Shown here: piece after piece, positions 8,995 through 17,603 of the stretch
Position numbering within the stretch: the first letter of the stretch is position 1
Layout: each line of letters starts with the position of its first letter
Source: Cupriavidus sp. 2SB
GTDB lineage: Bacteria; Pseudomonadota; Gammaproteobacteria; Burkholderiales; Burkholderiaceae
Assembly (NCBI RefSeq): GCF_005503625.1
Contig: NZ_SCMX01000057.1
Location: forward strand, 1 to 44,043
Reading direction: 5' to 3'
Length of the DNA stretch: 44,043 bases
Notes under the pieces: model-generated
Databases searched by the model: none
Told to the model about the DNA's origin: nothing
What the model saw: the letters and a program-made list of their open reading frames with translations, nothing else
Made by a program: the position numbers and the translations under genes

Positions 8995-9630
8995 TCATCC
9001 AGCCGAGCGCTTGACCGCGCGAACCTTGCCGCTTTCACCGCCGCCACAGTAAAAGCGGTCGCGTCCATCGTATTCGAGTCCCGATACGCCCACGCCCTGC
9101 GGCATGTCGATGGTCTCCAGCACCTTGCCCGTCTTCGGGTCCAGGCCGCGCAGATCGCTCTGCTCGCCCTCCCAGGTGCCGTGCCACAGTTGCCCATCGA
9201 CCCACGTCACACCCGTGACGAAGCGGTTCGATTCGATGGTACGCAGCACGTTGCCCGTTTCCGGATCGACCTGGACGATCTGGCGCGCCCGGTACTGGCC
9301 CACCCAGAGCGAACCCTCCGCCCAGGTCAGGCCCGAATCATTGCCATTGCCAGGCGCCGGGATGGTGGACACCACCTTGCCGGTTGCCGGATCGATCTTC
9401 TGGATATGACGCTCGGCAATCTGGTACAGGAAGCGCCCATCGAACGCGGTGCCGGCATCGGCCTGCACGTCGATGGCACGCCCGGTCTTGCCGCTGGCCG
9501 GATCGAGTGCCAGCAGCTTGTCGCCCACGGCGAACCAGACCTGCCGGCCATCGTAGGTCAGGCCATGCACGGTGTCGTGGCCCGGGAAGGGGCCGTATTC
9601 CTGCAGGATTTCGGCATTGGATCGCTTCAT
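8995..9630 (-). CDS. Beta-propeller (YncE/PQQ-like repeat) protein
   Basis: A 211-aa protein made of about five ~40-residue blade repeats with the recurring pattern 'D-P-x-T/S-G-K-V/T-x-x-x-I' (ALDPASGKTGRAID, KIDPATGKVVSTI, QVDPETGNVLRTI, GLDPKTGKVLETID). No signal peptide is present, so it is likely cytoplasmic. The start ATG at 9630 follows a GGAG-type ribosome site and lies 45 bp after the stop of the upstream regulator gene on the same strand, so it is probably the last gene of the molybdo-flavoenzyme operon. The function is not known; a ligand-binding role is possible. Confidence 0.82.
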   Translation of the reverse strand: MKRSNAEILQEYGPFPGHDTVHGLTYDGRQVWFAVGDKLLALDPASGKTGRAIDVQADAGTAFDGRFLYQIAERHIQKIDPATGKVVSTIPAPGNGNDSGLTWAEGSLWVGQYRARQIVQVDPETGNVLRTIESNRFVTGVTWVDGQLWHGTWEGEQSDLRGLDPKTGKVLETIDMPQGVGVSGLEYDGRDRFYCGGGESGKVRAVKRSAG

Positions 9631-9674
9631 GGTGGTCTCCTTCGGCTTGTTGCCGTGTGGGTGTGCAAACCATG

Positions 9675-10979
9675 CTACGCGCCCGGCAGCGGCACAGGGA
9701 GTAACAACGCCGTCGCGAAACCGGGTGGCACCGGCGTCATCCAGCGCCGCGCGCGGCCACGCCCCACGGGTTCGACCTTGCCTGCCTCGGCCAATGTTTC
9801 GAGTGCGCGCTGCACCGCGCGCTGGCTTGTGCCGAGGGCCAGGGCGAGGGCGGAACTGGACCATGACTCGCCATCGGAAAGGCAGGCCAGCACCGCCGCA
9901 GGGAGCACACCGCGCGCGTCGTAAAGGCCAACGCCACCCGCTATGCGCTCCCCTCTCCCGCGCAGTGGGAGAGGGGAGAAAACATAGGGTTCCTCTACCG
10001 GATGCGTCAGCACAGCCACGCGCGTTGTGTCACGCGGCATCAGTGCAAACCCACGCGGCGTGGCGCTGATATCGGCCAACGATGCGAGGACCGCGCGCAA
10101 TCGACCGATCTCCACACGTAGCCGGGCGCGATGCGTCTCATCGGCATGACGAGTCCGGAAAGCCTGAGCGATCAACGTATCGCGCGGCGCATTGTCCGGC
10201 CACGGCTCGGCCAGTGCGCGCGCCAGCGAGAACAGCACGGGGCGCCGCGCCAACTGCACCACGGTCTCACGCTGGCGCACGCTCATGCGGCAGGCGTCAA
10301 TCACCAGCACATCGGATGCGAACAGTTGCTCCACGTCTTGCAGCATCATCGGCTGCGAGGCACCTTCCACCAGCAGACGCGCCACCGGAGTCCGCAAGGC
10401 CAGCGCCGCATGTTCCACCTCAGCCCGCAGCGCAGGAATACCGGCCTGCGCTGCGGCTTCGGCAGCACGAGTCATGGCCGCCTGCGCTGCCGCGCCATGC
10501 AGGCGCCGCACCGCAATCCCGGCCACGACAAGTTCATGCGCTGCACGCAGGGGCGATGGAAGCTGGACAGGATCGATATCGGCAATCGTCGATTCGGCGG
10601 CAACGATCTGCCCGACGAGCAACTGGTGCCGCGCGATCAGGTACTGAGCATGCGCGGCATTGGCGAGGTCGCCATGGGTCTGGAGCACCTTTCGCGCTGC
10701 ATCGAGAGAGCGTTCGGGCCATCCAAGGTCGCGGGAGACCAGCGCGATCTCGGCCTCGGCCACTGCGCAGCGGGCACGAGCCACGGCTTCCCTCGGCCCA
10801 AAGCCCCGCGCCGCGGCGCGCACCAGTGCGCGGGCACGCGGCAAATCGCCAAGCTGGGCCATGGCGATACCGCGCAGTGCCAGCGCGGGCGGATCATCGC
10901 GCAGGGCCACGCGGTTCAGGGCGCCCAGCGGATCGCCTGCCGCCAGGGCACGTGCGGCAGCGGTAATCAGGGCGTCCAC
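9675..10979 (-). CDS. Winged-helix transcriptional regulator with repeat insertion
   Basis: A 434-aa protein, GTG start at 10979, 17 nt after the response-regulator stop. Residues 1-~190 are alanine-rich helical repeats resembling TPR units. The middle (about 200-330) includes VLVIDACRMSVRQRE and an ARLRVEIGRLRAVLASLADISAT segment typical of a BTAD or winged-helix unit. The C-terminus (about 365-415) is a helix-turn-helix (SSSALALALGTSQRAVQRALETLAEAG in parts). Between the last two regions lies a REP-like palindrome read in frame (VFSPLPLRGRGERIA), discussed separately. The gene is likely a regulator of its own operon; the ligand is unknown. Confidence 0.75.
   Translation of the reverse strand: MDALITAAARALAAGDPLGALNRVALRDDPPALALRGIAMAQLGDLPRARALVRAAARGFGPREAVARARCAVAEAEIALVSRDLGWPERSLDAARKVLQTHGDLANAAHAQYLIARHQLLVGQIVAAESTIADIDPVQLPSPLRAAHELVVAGIAVRRLHGAAAQAAMTRAAEAAAQAGIPALRAEVEHAALALRTPVARLLVEGASQPMMLQDVEQLFASDVLVIDACRMSVRQRETVVQLARRPVLFSLARALAEPWPDNAPRDTLIAQAFRTRHADETHRARLRVEIGRLRAVLASLADISATPRGFALMPRDTTRVAVLTHPVEEPYVFSPLPLRGRGERIAGGVGLYDARGVLPAAVLACLSDGESWSSSALALALGTSQRAVQRALETLAEAGKVEPVGRGRARRWMTPVPPGFATALLLPVPLPGA
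9948..9978. repeat. REP-like palindrome inside a coding sequence
   Basis: Perfect 12-bp arms CTCCCCTCTCCC (9948-9959) and GGGAGAGGGGAG (9967-9978) with a 7-nt loop. The element is translated within the winged-helix regulator as SPLPLRGRGER without breaking the frame. The same element elsewhere in this window is intergenic. The flank GAGAAAAC following the right arm also follows the palindrome at 6069-6091, so the inserted unit is longer than the hairpin itself. Confidence 0.92.
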
Positions 10980-10996
10980 GGATGACGCTGCAATGG

Positions 10997-11647
10997 TTAC
11001 GCGGCGATGCCTCCCAGCGCCTGCAGCTTGTAGACCACTTCCACCACGGTGCGGGCGTTCATCTTGCGCATCGCACTACCGCGATGAATCTTGGCCGTGA
11101 TTTCGGCCACGCCCATCGCCGCGGCAATCTGCTTGTTCACCAGACCGGAGGCCAGGTGGCGCAGTACCTCACGCTCCCGTACGGTCAGCGTTTCCCAGTT
11201 CGAGCGCAGGCCGCGCAGCGACTGCTCGTTCTCCAGGCGCCTGGCGTCATGCTCCAGCGCTGCGATCACCGCGTCGATCATGTCCTGCTCGCGGAACGGC
11301 TTGGCCAGGAAGTCGACCGCACCGGCCTTCATCGCCCTCACGGTCATCGGAATATCGGCGTGGCCGCTCATGAAGATGATCGGCATATGCGGTTGGCCCT
11401 TGTCCACGATGGATCGCTGGAACGCCAGGCCGCTTTGCCCGCGCAGGCGCACATCGAGCACCAGGCAGCAGGGACCATCCACCGGCGGGCATTCCAGGAA
11501 TTCTGCAATCGATGCAAACGCGCGGACGTTCAGGTCGAGGGATTCCAGCAGGCTGGCGAGCGCCTCACGCACCAGGTCGTCGTCGTCCACGATATGGACG
11601 GTACGTTGTTCGGAAGCAATCATCGGGGGAGTCATCGAGGCAGTCAT
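10997..11647 (-). CDS. FixJ/NarL-type response regulator
   Basis: A 216-aa response regulator. The receiver domain (about 15-130) has acidic residues DDDD at 21-24, phosphoacceptor D65 in LVLDVRLRG, Ser in FMSGHADIP and K116 in FLAKPF, the typical FixJ sequence. A LuxR-type helix-turn-helix follows (about 145-205: LTVREREVLRHLASGLVNKQ then AEITAKIHRGSAMRKM). Its start overlaps the MFS gene's stop by 4 bp, so it is co-translated with the catabolic operon. No kinase is adjacent; the GAF-domain kinase at 17604-19034 on the other side of the operon has the right type of core and is the likely partner (inference). Confidence 0.94.
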   Translation of the reverse strand: MTASMTPPMIASEQRTVHIVDDDDLVREALASLLESLDLNVRAFASIAEFLECPPVDGPCCLVLDVRLRGQSGLAFQRSIVDKGQPHMPIIFMSGHADIPMTVRAMKAGAVDFLAKPFREQDMIDAVIAALEHDARRLENEQSLRGLRSNWETLTVREREVLRHLASGLVNKQIAAAMGVAEITAKIHRGSAMRKMNARTVVEVVYKLQALGGIAA

Positions 11648-12936
11648 TGCGGCACCTCCACGTTGTCAAGCGAGCGGCCCTTGGTCTCAGGCAGCATCAG
11701 AACCATCAGGAGCACCACGCCATACGCGGCACCGGAGAATGTGGCAATGGCGGTGGCAAGGCTGCTGGAATGGCTGAGCAAACCGACCAGTCCGGGAAAC
11801 AGCGCGCCGATGCCCCGGCCAAAGTTGTAGGTGAAGCTCTGGCCGTTGGCGCGTACGTCCGACGGATACAACTCGGTCAGGTAAGCCCCCAGTCCACTGA
11901 AAATGCCGCACGAGGCAAAGCCCAGCGGAAACCCGAGCCAGAGCATCTCGCTGTTGGTCAGCGGCAGTGTCAGGTACATCGACACCGAAACCAGCGACAG
12001 CGCCGAGAACAGGATGAAGTTGCGCCGCCGTCCCCAGTAGTCGGCCAGGAACGCACCCACCATGTAGCCACAGAACGACCCGACGATGATCACCATCAGG
12101 TAGCCGCCCGTATCGAGCACGGACAGGTTGCGCTCCAGCTTCAGGTAGGTGGGCAGCCAAGTGGACATCGCGTAGAAGCCGCCCTGGATACCGGTGCAGA
12201 GCAATGCGGCGGGAATCGTCGTACGCAGCAGCGCAGGCGAGAAGATGACCCAGATCGAGGTCGACTTGCCCTGCTTGCGCGCGGTGTCGGCTCTCTTGAA
12301 GACCTCGGGCTCCGGCACGTTGTTGCGCACGTAGATCACCAGCAGCGCGGGCAGGATGCCCACCCAGAACAGGCTGCGCCACGCTATCGATTCAGGCAGC
12401 ACCGAGTACGCGATGCTGTACAGGATGGCCGCCGCGCCCCACCCTACAGCCCAGCCGCTCTGCACCAGCCCCACCACCTTGCCGCGATGCCTGGGCGCGA
12501 CGATCTCGCCGATCAGCACGGCGCCCACGGCCCACTCGCCGCCGAAGCCCAGCCCCTGCAGCGCGCGCAATACGAACACCTGCTCGAAGTTCTGCGCAAA
12601 GCCGATGCCCAGCGTGCACACCGAGAACCACAGGATCGTGCCCTGCAACACCTTCACGCGACCGTAGCGGTCGGCCAGCATGCCGGCCACCCATCCGCCA
12701 ATTGCCGAGGCAACCAGCGTGACGGTGCCAAGCAGCCCGGCCTGTGCACGGTCGAGGCTCCACAGATCGATCAGCGATGCCAGCACGAAGCTGAACACCA
12801 TGAAATCGAACGCGTCCGTGGCCCAGCCGGCAAACGATGCCTTGAAGGTCCGCTGCCCCGCCGGGCCGAGTTCTGCGTACCAGGACGGGCGCAAACTCCC
12901 CCACGCCACGTCTTCCCTGCCTGCTTTTGTTGTCAT
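11644..12936 (-). CDS. MFS transporter, organic/aromatic acid symporter type
   Basis: A 430-aa transporter with 12 predicted transmembrane helices. MFS signatures: the loop 2-3 motif GMLADRYGRVKV, the domain-1 QGLGFGGEWAVGAVLIGE segment, a long central cytoplasmic loop with EPEVFKRADTARKQGK, and GAFLADYWGRRRN in the second half. The GWATDAFDFMVFSFVL start resembles aromatic-acid:H+ and sialate/lactate-type symporters. Located between the molybdo-enzyme (29 bp gap) and the response regulator (4 bp overlap), it probably imports the enzyme's substrate. A carboxylated aromatic or heterocyclic acid is a reasonable but unproven guess. Confidence 0.9.
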   Translation of the reverse strand: MTTKAGREDVAWGSLRPSWYAELGPAGQRTFKASFAGWATDAFDFMVFSFVLASLIDLWSLDRAQAGLLGTVTLVASAIGGWVAGMLADRYGRVKVLQGTILWFSVCTLGIGFAQNFEQVFVLRALQGLGFGGEWAVGAVLIGEIVAPRHRGKVVGLVQSGWAVGWGAAAILYSIAYSVLPESIAWRSLFWVGILPALLVIYVRNNVPEPEVFKRADTARKQGKSTSIWVIFSPALLRTTIPAALLCTGIQGGFYAMSTWLPTYLKLERNLSVLDTGGYLMVIIVGSFCGYMVGAFLADYWGRRRNFILFSALSLVSVSMYLTLPLTNSEMLWLGFPLGFASCGIFSGLGAYLTELYPSDVRANGQSFTYNFGRGIGALFPGLVGLLSHSSSLATAIATFSGAAYGVVLLMVLMLPETKGRSLDNVEVPQ

Positions 12937-12965
12937 TTTTCTTTTACCTTCGGTGAAACGCTGTC

Positions 12966-15791
12966 CTACTGCGATCCGCCTGCCGTATCGGTGAGGGCCG
13001 CCAGCGCCCTGCGTACCACATCCGGCGTGGCGGGTGCCTGGCGTATGCGCGCGCCAGTCGCGTCGAAAATCCCGTTCAGGATGGCCGCCGCCGTGGGTAC
13101 CAGCGCCGGTTCGCCGATGCCCTTGGCGCCATACGGGCCGAGGTCGGTCGGCGCCTCCACGAAGATCGCGCGGACCTCGGGCATGTCGTGCACCGTGGGA
13201 ATCAGATAGTCATGCAGGTTGTTGTGGCGGCCCGGATGATATTTCTCCATCAACGCCAGGCCTACGCCCTGCGCCACGGCCCCTTCCACCTGCCCTTCGA
13301 GCAACGTCGGATTCACCATGCGACCGACGTCATGCGCGGCAACGACCTTCAGCACGCGGACACGGCCGCTCTCGCAATCGACCACGACCTCGGCGATCTG
13401 CGCGCCAAATGCGTACGTTGCATAAGGGCGGCCCTGTCCATCCGTATCGAGCGTGGTCACGGGCGGGTCGAAGCTCTCTTCGGCAGCAACGACATAGCCA
13501 TGTGCATCGACAGGCAAGACACTGAGATCGAGCACGCGACCATCGACATGAATGCCTTGCCGATCCACCGCGATGATCGCCTCTGCCGGTGCGTTCGCCA
13601 GCTCGAGCAAGCGGCGGCGCAGTGTGGTTCCCGCGAGATAGGCCGCGCGGCCCGTCACGAACGTTTGCCGCGAGGCCGAGGTGCGCCCGCAGTCGGGCGT
13701 GACATGCGTATCGGGTCCGACGATGTGCAGCGTGCCCACCGGCACGCCCAACGCATCGGCGGCGATCTGCGGAATCACGGTATTGGCGCCCTGTCCCGCA
13801 TCGACCGCCCCCTGGTGGAGCACGACGACGCCGTCGGGACGCACACCGAAGCGAACCGTCGAGGGATTCGGCAGTGCGGTATTGCCGCAGCCGTAGAAGA
13901 ACGCGGCCAGGCCCACACCATGGCGGATGGTGGCGGGCGACGACGCGTTGAGCGTGGCCACGCGGGCCTGCGCTTCGTGCCACACGGGACGCAGCGCATC
14001 GAGGCAGGCGATGAGGCCCACGCTCTTGTCGAGTACCTGCCCGGTCGGCAGCGAATCCCCTGGGTGCATCGCGTTTCTCACGCGGAATTCGAGCGCATCG
14101 ATGCCAACGCGGCGCGCCAGTTCGTCGATCAGTTGCTCCTGCGACATGGTCGTCTGCGGCACGCCGAAACCGCGGAACGCGCCAGCCGGCGTGATGTGCG
14201 TGTGAATCGCCCGCGCGCGCGCCGAGTAGTGCGGTACGACATAGGGACCACCGGCATGCACCGGCACGCGATTCGCCACGGCCGTGCCCCACGATGCGAA
14301 GGCGCCAGTGTTGTACTCACCTTCGAACGATACCGCGCAGATCCGGCCGTCCGCATCGGCGGCCATCGACGAAACGATGCTGGCGGGATGGCGCTTGGTC
14401 GATGTCGCCATCGACTCTTCGCGCGAAAACACCATCGATACGGGCCGATCCAGATGCCACGCCGCGATGGCCAGCCACGGCTGCACGGTCATGTCCAGCT
14501 TGCCGCCAAACCCGCCACCCACCGCCGTGGCGACCACCCTTACCTGTTCGGGTGCCACGCCAAGGATGCGCGCGAGATCGGCGCGATGCGGATGCGGCGC
14601 CTGCGTGGACGAGTGGATCTCCACGACATCGCCCACCCTGCGCGCCCAGCCTGCTTCCGGTTCCAGGTACGCGTGTTCGACAAAACTCGATTCGAACGTG
14701 GCGCTCACCACGTACGGAGCATCCTTCAGCGCCGTCTCCACATCGCCCCGACGCACCACCCCTTCGATCAGCAGATTGCCGGGACGATTCGCATGCAGTG
14801 GCGTGCTGTCGTCGCGGATGGCATCGCCGACGGTGAGCACGGGTGGCAATGCCTCCCATGTCACGGGGAAGCCATGGAGGTCGAGCGCTTCCATCGCGTC
14901 ACGCTCGCCTGCCACCAGCGCAATCGCTTCCAGGTAGTGGCGCGTCTCGGAGACTGGCAGGACGGGTTGATCGGCATACGGCCCGGCTACGCCGTGCAGG
15001 TTCATGCCCGGCACATCGGCATGAGTCAGTACGCGCACCACGCCCGGGTGCGCGGCAACAAATGCGTGCAGATCGCCGAAGGCAAAGCGTGCGCGATGAT
15101 GGGGACTACGCACGGCGCGCAGCACGAGGCTATCCGCCGGGTGCGCATCGGCGCCAAACGGTTGGCGTCCGTCGATCTTCTCCGGACCATCGAGTCGCGT
15201 GATCGGTACGCCTACGACCGGTCCCGTGGCGGGTGGTGCCGTGCAGGGGCGCGCGGGGGCGCCGCAACCGACTTCAGCCACGGCATCGACGATCTTCTGG
15301 TAACCCGTGCAGCGGCACAGCACCCCGTCGATGGCCGACCTTGCGCTGGCGCGATCCGTGACCCGCCCCGCATCGACTGCGGCAGCCGAAGCCAGCAGCA
15401 TGCCCGGCGTGCAGAAACCGCACTGCACCGCCTGGTGCGCGAGGAATGCCTGCTGCAGGCGCGCGCCGCTCTGCGTGCCCTCGGCCACACCTTCGACCGT
15501 CACGACGCGACGTCCGGCAACCTGTCCCATCGGCACGAGGCAGGCATATCGCGCCTCGCCATCGATCAGCACCGTGCAGCTTCCGCAATCGCCCTGGCGG
15601 CACCCTTCCTTCGTGCCGAACTGCCGCAAGTCCGTGCGCAGATGGTCGAGCAGGCGCCGCGACTGGTCTGCAGGCAACGGCACACGCGCGCCGTTGAGGT
15701 CGAACCATGCAGCGTCCGCCGACGTGGAATGGCCGCGCGTTTCCGCTACGTCATCGGCGCAGGTTGAAGACTCAGTAAGCGGGGGCGTCAT
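12966..15791 (-). CDS. Fused [2Fe-2S]/molybdopterin hydroxylase subunit
   Basis: A 941-aa xanthine-dehydrogenase-family subunit in which the ferredoxin-like small subunit is fused to the catalytic one. Residues ~30-110 hold the plant-type [2Fe-2S] motif GCRQGDCGSCTVL...RYAC; ~115-185 hold the second cluster CGFCTPGM...CRCTGYQKI. The molybdopterin domains follow, with GGGFGGK, the AGAFRGFGVPQ region, QGANTV and the catalytic glutamate E894 in GAKGIGEPAL. The enzyme would hydroxylate a carbon of an N-heterocycle or oxidise an aldehyde using water. The start at 15791 overlaps the FAD-subunit gene by 20 bp; the open frame extends farther, but only over the other gene. Substrate candidates (nicotinate, purines, other heterocycles) cannot be separated by eye. 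Confidence 0.93.
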   Translation of the reverse strand: MTPPLTESSTCADDVAETRGHSTSADAAWFDLNGARVPLPADQSRRLLDHLRTDLRQFGTKEGCRQGDCGSCTVLIDGEARYACLVPMGQVAGRRVVTVEGVAEGTQSGARLQQAFLAHQAVQCGFCTPGMLLASAAAVDAGRVTDRASARSAIDGVLCRCTGYQKIVDAVAEVGCGAPARPCTAPPATGPVVGVPITRLDGPEKIDGRQPFGADAHPADSLVLRAVRSPHHRARFAFGDLHAFVAAHPGVVRVLTHADVPGMNLHGVAGPYADQPVLPVSETRHYLEAIALVAGERDAMEALDLHGFPVTWEALPPVLTVGDAIRDDSTPLHANRPGNLLIEGVVRRGDVETALKDAPYVVSATFESSFVEHAYLEPEAGWARRVGDVVEIHSSTQAPHPHRADLARILGVAPEQVRVVATAVGGGFGGKLDMTVQPWLAIAAWHLDRPVSMVFSREESMATSTKRHPASIVSSMAADADGRICAVSFEGEYNTGAFASWGTAVANRVPVHAGGPYVVPHYSARARAIHTHITPAGAFRGFGVPQTTMSQEQLIDELARRVGIDALEFRVRNAMHPGDSLPTGQVLDKSVGLIACLDALRPVWHEAQARVATLNASSPATIRHGVGLAAFFYGCGNTALPNPSTVRFGVRPDGVVVLHQGAVDAGQGANTVIPQIAADALGVPVGTLHIVGPDTHVTPDCGRTSASRQTFVTGRAAYLAGTTLRRRLLELANAPAEAIIAVDRQGIHVDGRVLDLSVLPVDAHGYVVAAEESFDPPVTTLDTDGQGRPYATYAFGAQIAEVVVDCESGRVRVLKVVAAHDVGRMVNPTLLEGQVEGAVAQGVGLALMEKYHPGRHNNLHDYLIPTVHDMPEVRAIFVEAPTDLGPYGAKGIGEPALVPTAAAILNGIFDATGARIRQAPATPDVVRRALAALTDTAGGSQ

Positions 15792-16623
15792 CGGCGAATT
15801 CCTCCAGGCGGAACCGGACAGCCCGCTGGATCGCAAGCCGGGAGAGGTCCAAGCGATGGGCTGCCGTCGCGCGGACATCATCAATGGGGGACAACTCGGC
15901 CAGCGCGGCGCCCCCGATGATGCCAGCAAGTTCGTGGCTGTGTCGCCCCATCAGTGCCAATTCCAACCCATGCAGGCGCAGAGGAACATCCGACGCACCG
16001 CCCACGCAGACCGCAGCCGATTCGAGCGTGGTGCCCTGCCCCATGCGCAGATGCACCGCGGCCGACACCACGGCCAGCGCCATGCCGTCGCGATTGGTGC
16101 ATTTCACGAAGGCCGTGCGGTCACGCGCACCCGGCAGATCGAACACGATATCGACCAGCAGTTCATCGGACGCAAGCGCCGTGCGCCGACGACCGAGCAG
16201 GAATTCCCGCAACGGCAAGCGACGCAAGCCGCGCACGCTCGCCAGTTCCACTTCGGCATCCAGCACGAGCAGCGGCGGCACACCATCCGCCAGCGGCGAG
16301 GCATGGCACAGGTTCCCGCCCAGCGTACCCTGCACGCGAATCTGCCGCGAGCCCACGCCGGCCGCGGCATCGCGCAGCGCCACGGGCATCCAGGCGGTTT
16401 GCGCGATGGTCTGCCAGGTGCTGGCCGCGCCGATGCGCGCCACGCCATCGCGGCATGTCAGGCCCCGCAAGGCTTCGATGCCCGCGATGTCGATCCACTC
16501 GACACTCCCCGGCGCGAGTGCCGGGTCCGCAAGGCAGTCGGTTGCGCCGCACACGACACGCGCCGGGCGCGCCGCAAGTTGGGCCACTGCTGCATCGAGG
16601 GATCGGGGGCGAAGGTAGTTCAT
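15772..16623 (-). CDS. FAD-binding subunit of the molybdo-hydroxylase
   Basis: A 283-aa CoxM/XdhB-like flavoprotein subunit. The N-terminal FAD-binding half shows VVCGATDCLADP (the phosphate-binding loop, weaker than the usual GG-x-T/S-D-L) and SRQIRVQGTLGGNLCHASPLAD, the typical second FAD contact; the C-terminal third is the CO-dehydrogenase-flavoprotein C-terminal domain. It passes electrons from the fused [2Fe-2S]/Mo subunit to an acceptor such as NAD+ or quinone. It starts 4 bp inside the end of the TetR gene and overlaps the next gene by 20 bp, so the three are translationally coupled. Confidence 0.92.
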   Translation of the reverse strand: MNYLRPRSLDAAVAQLAARPARVVCGATDCLADPALAPGSVEWIDIAGIEALRGLTCRDGVARIGAASTWQTIAQTAWMPVALRDAAAGVGSRQIRVQGTLGGNLCHASPLADGVPPLLVLDAEVELASVRGLRRLPLREFLLGRRRTALASDELLVDIVFDLPGARDRTAFVKCTNRDGMALAVVSAAVHLRMGQGTTLESAAVCVGGASDVPLRLHGLELALMGRHSHELAGIIGGAALAELSPIDDVRATAAHRLDLSRLAIQRAVRFRLEEFADDAPAY

Positions 16624-17354
16624 GACGAGAGGCTGGCGTCCTGCTGTCGGCGTCGGGGCGGCTTGTCGGGGGTAGCGGGCAGCTCACTGGTGGCAGCCTC
16701 CACTCTCACCACGCGCAGCACGCTGTCTATGACAAAGGACTCCCAGTGCTGCACGGCCTCTGGGGTGTCCAGCTCAACGCCGAGAAAGACCGTCAGCGTG
16801 TAGCGGTTCGAAGTATAGAAATACGCCGTCGAGGCAATCAACAGGAAAACATCGCGCGCATTCAGGTCCCGGCGGAATATGCCTTGATCCGCGCCGCTGG
16901 CGAGAATCCCGCCGATGATGTCCACGGCCAGCGTCGAGTAATCGCCCTTGCGCTCCAGCCTGGACACATGCCGGCCCTTGTGCAGGTTCTCGGTGTTGAG
17001 CAGGTTGACGAAATCGGGGTTGCGCCGGTAGTAGTCCAGCTTGAAGCGGATGATGGTCTTGAGCGCCTCCACGGGGTCTGACGGGTCCGGCGCCACCTTC
17101 GACTCGGCCTCGTCCATCCGCCGGTAGATACCTTCGAGCACCGCCACGAACAGCGCTTCCTTGCTGCCGTAGTAGTAGTAAATCATCCGGTCATAGGACT
17201 TCGCCAGCTTCGAGATCTTCTCCACGCTGCCGCCCTCATAGCCATAGCGCGCAAACACCTTGGTAGCGGCGCGCAGGATGTTGTCGCGGGTGGTCTGCGC
17301 CGCAGCCTCCCGGACACCGGTGCCACGCACAGCCTTTTTTACTGCTTGAGTCAT
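16620..17354 (-). CDS. TetR-family regulator of the molybdo-hydroxylase operon
   Basis: A 244-aa repressor. The N-terminal helix-turn-helix (about 22-68) reads TRDNILRAATKVFARYGYEG...KSYDRMIYYYYGSKEALF, a classic TetR domain. The C-terminal ligand domain is long and ends in a basic, disordered tail. It is the first gene of the leftward operon and divergent from the sensor kinase. The 249-bp gap holds an inverted repeat (TTCCCTG-N9-CAGGGAA) 36-58 bp from its start that is a candidate autoregulatory operator. Confidence 0.93.
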   Translation of the reverse strand: MTQAVKKAVRGTGVREAAAQTTRDNILRAATKVFARYGYEGGSVEKISKLAKSYDRMIYYYYGSKEALFVAVLEGIYRRMDEAESKVAPDPSDPVEALKTIIRFKLDYYRRNPDFVNLLNTENLHKGRHVSRLERKGDYSTLAVDIIGGILASGADQGIFRRDLNARDVFLLIASTAYFYTSNRYTLTVFLGVELDTPEAVQHWESFVIDSVLRVVRVEAATSELPATPDKPPRRRQQDASLSS

Positions 17355-17389
17355 ATCGCTCCTATGGCAGCGGAGTCATCCGCTGGCGT

Positions 17390-17412
17390 TTCCCTGCATT
17401 TCGTACAGGGAA
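17390..17412. promoter_or_regulatory. Candidate TetR operator between divergent genes
   Basis: Inverted repeat with 7-bp arms TTCCCTG (17390-17396) and CAGGGAA (17406-17412), spacer 9. It is placed upstream of the TetR start (17354) and of the kinase start (17604), where a repressor could control both. Assignment to this TetR protein is by position only. Confidence 0.45.
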
Positions 17413-17603
17413 CACTACATGAGTGAGCGATGATACAAGGCGCCCGGACGAGTTTCAACAGAAAGAAATAAATCTCTTTATATTCAATAGATTGCGGCAT
17501 TAGATCGACGCCGAACCGGCCTCCAGTACGCCGTTCCGCGACCCACACCGTCTGTCATTCCAGAAAATGTTGTGCTAAGGTTCATTTATGGAGCGTTCAC
17601 TAC

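Noticed and set aside
13188..15767. 859-residue rightward open frame
   Set aside because: It is the complement of the molybdo-hydroxylase gene; composition is His/Arg/Gln-rich and no motif is seen.
15792..15929. N-terminal extension of the molybdopterin subunit
   Set aside because: It is antiparallel in meaning to the FAD-subunit end (same strand, other frame) and does not resemble the ferredoxin-like domain; the ATG at 15791 fits.
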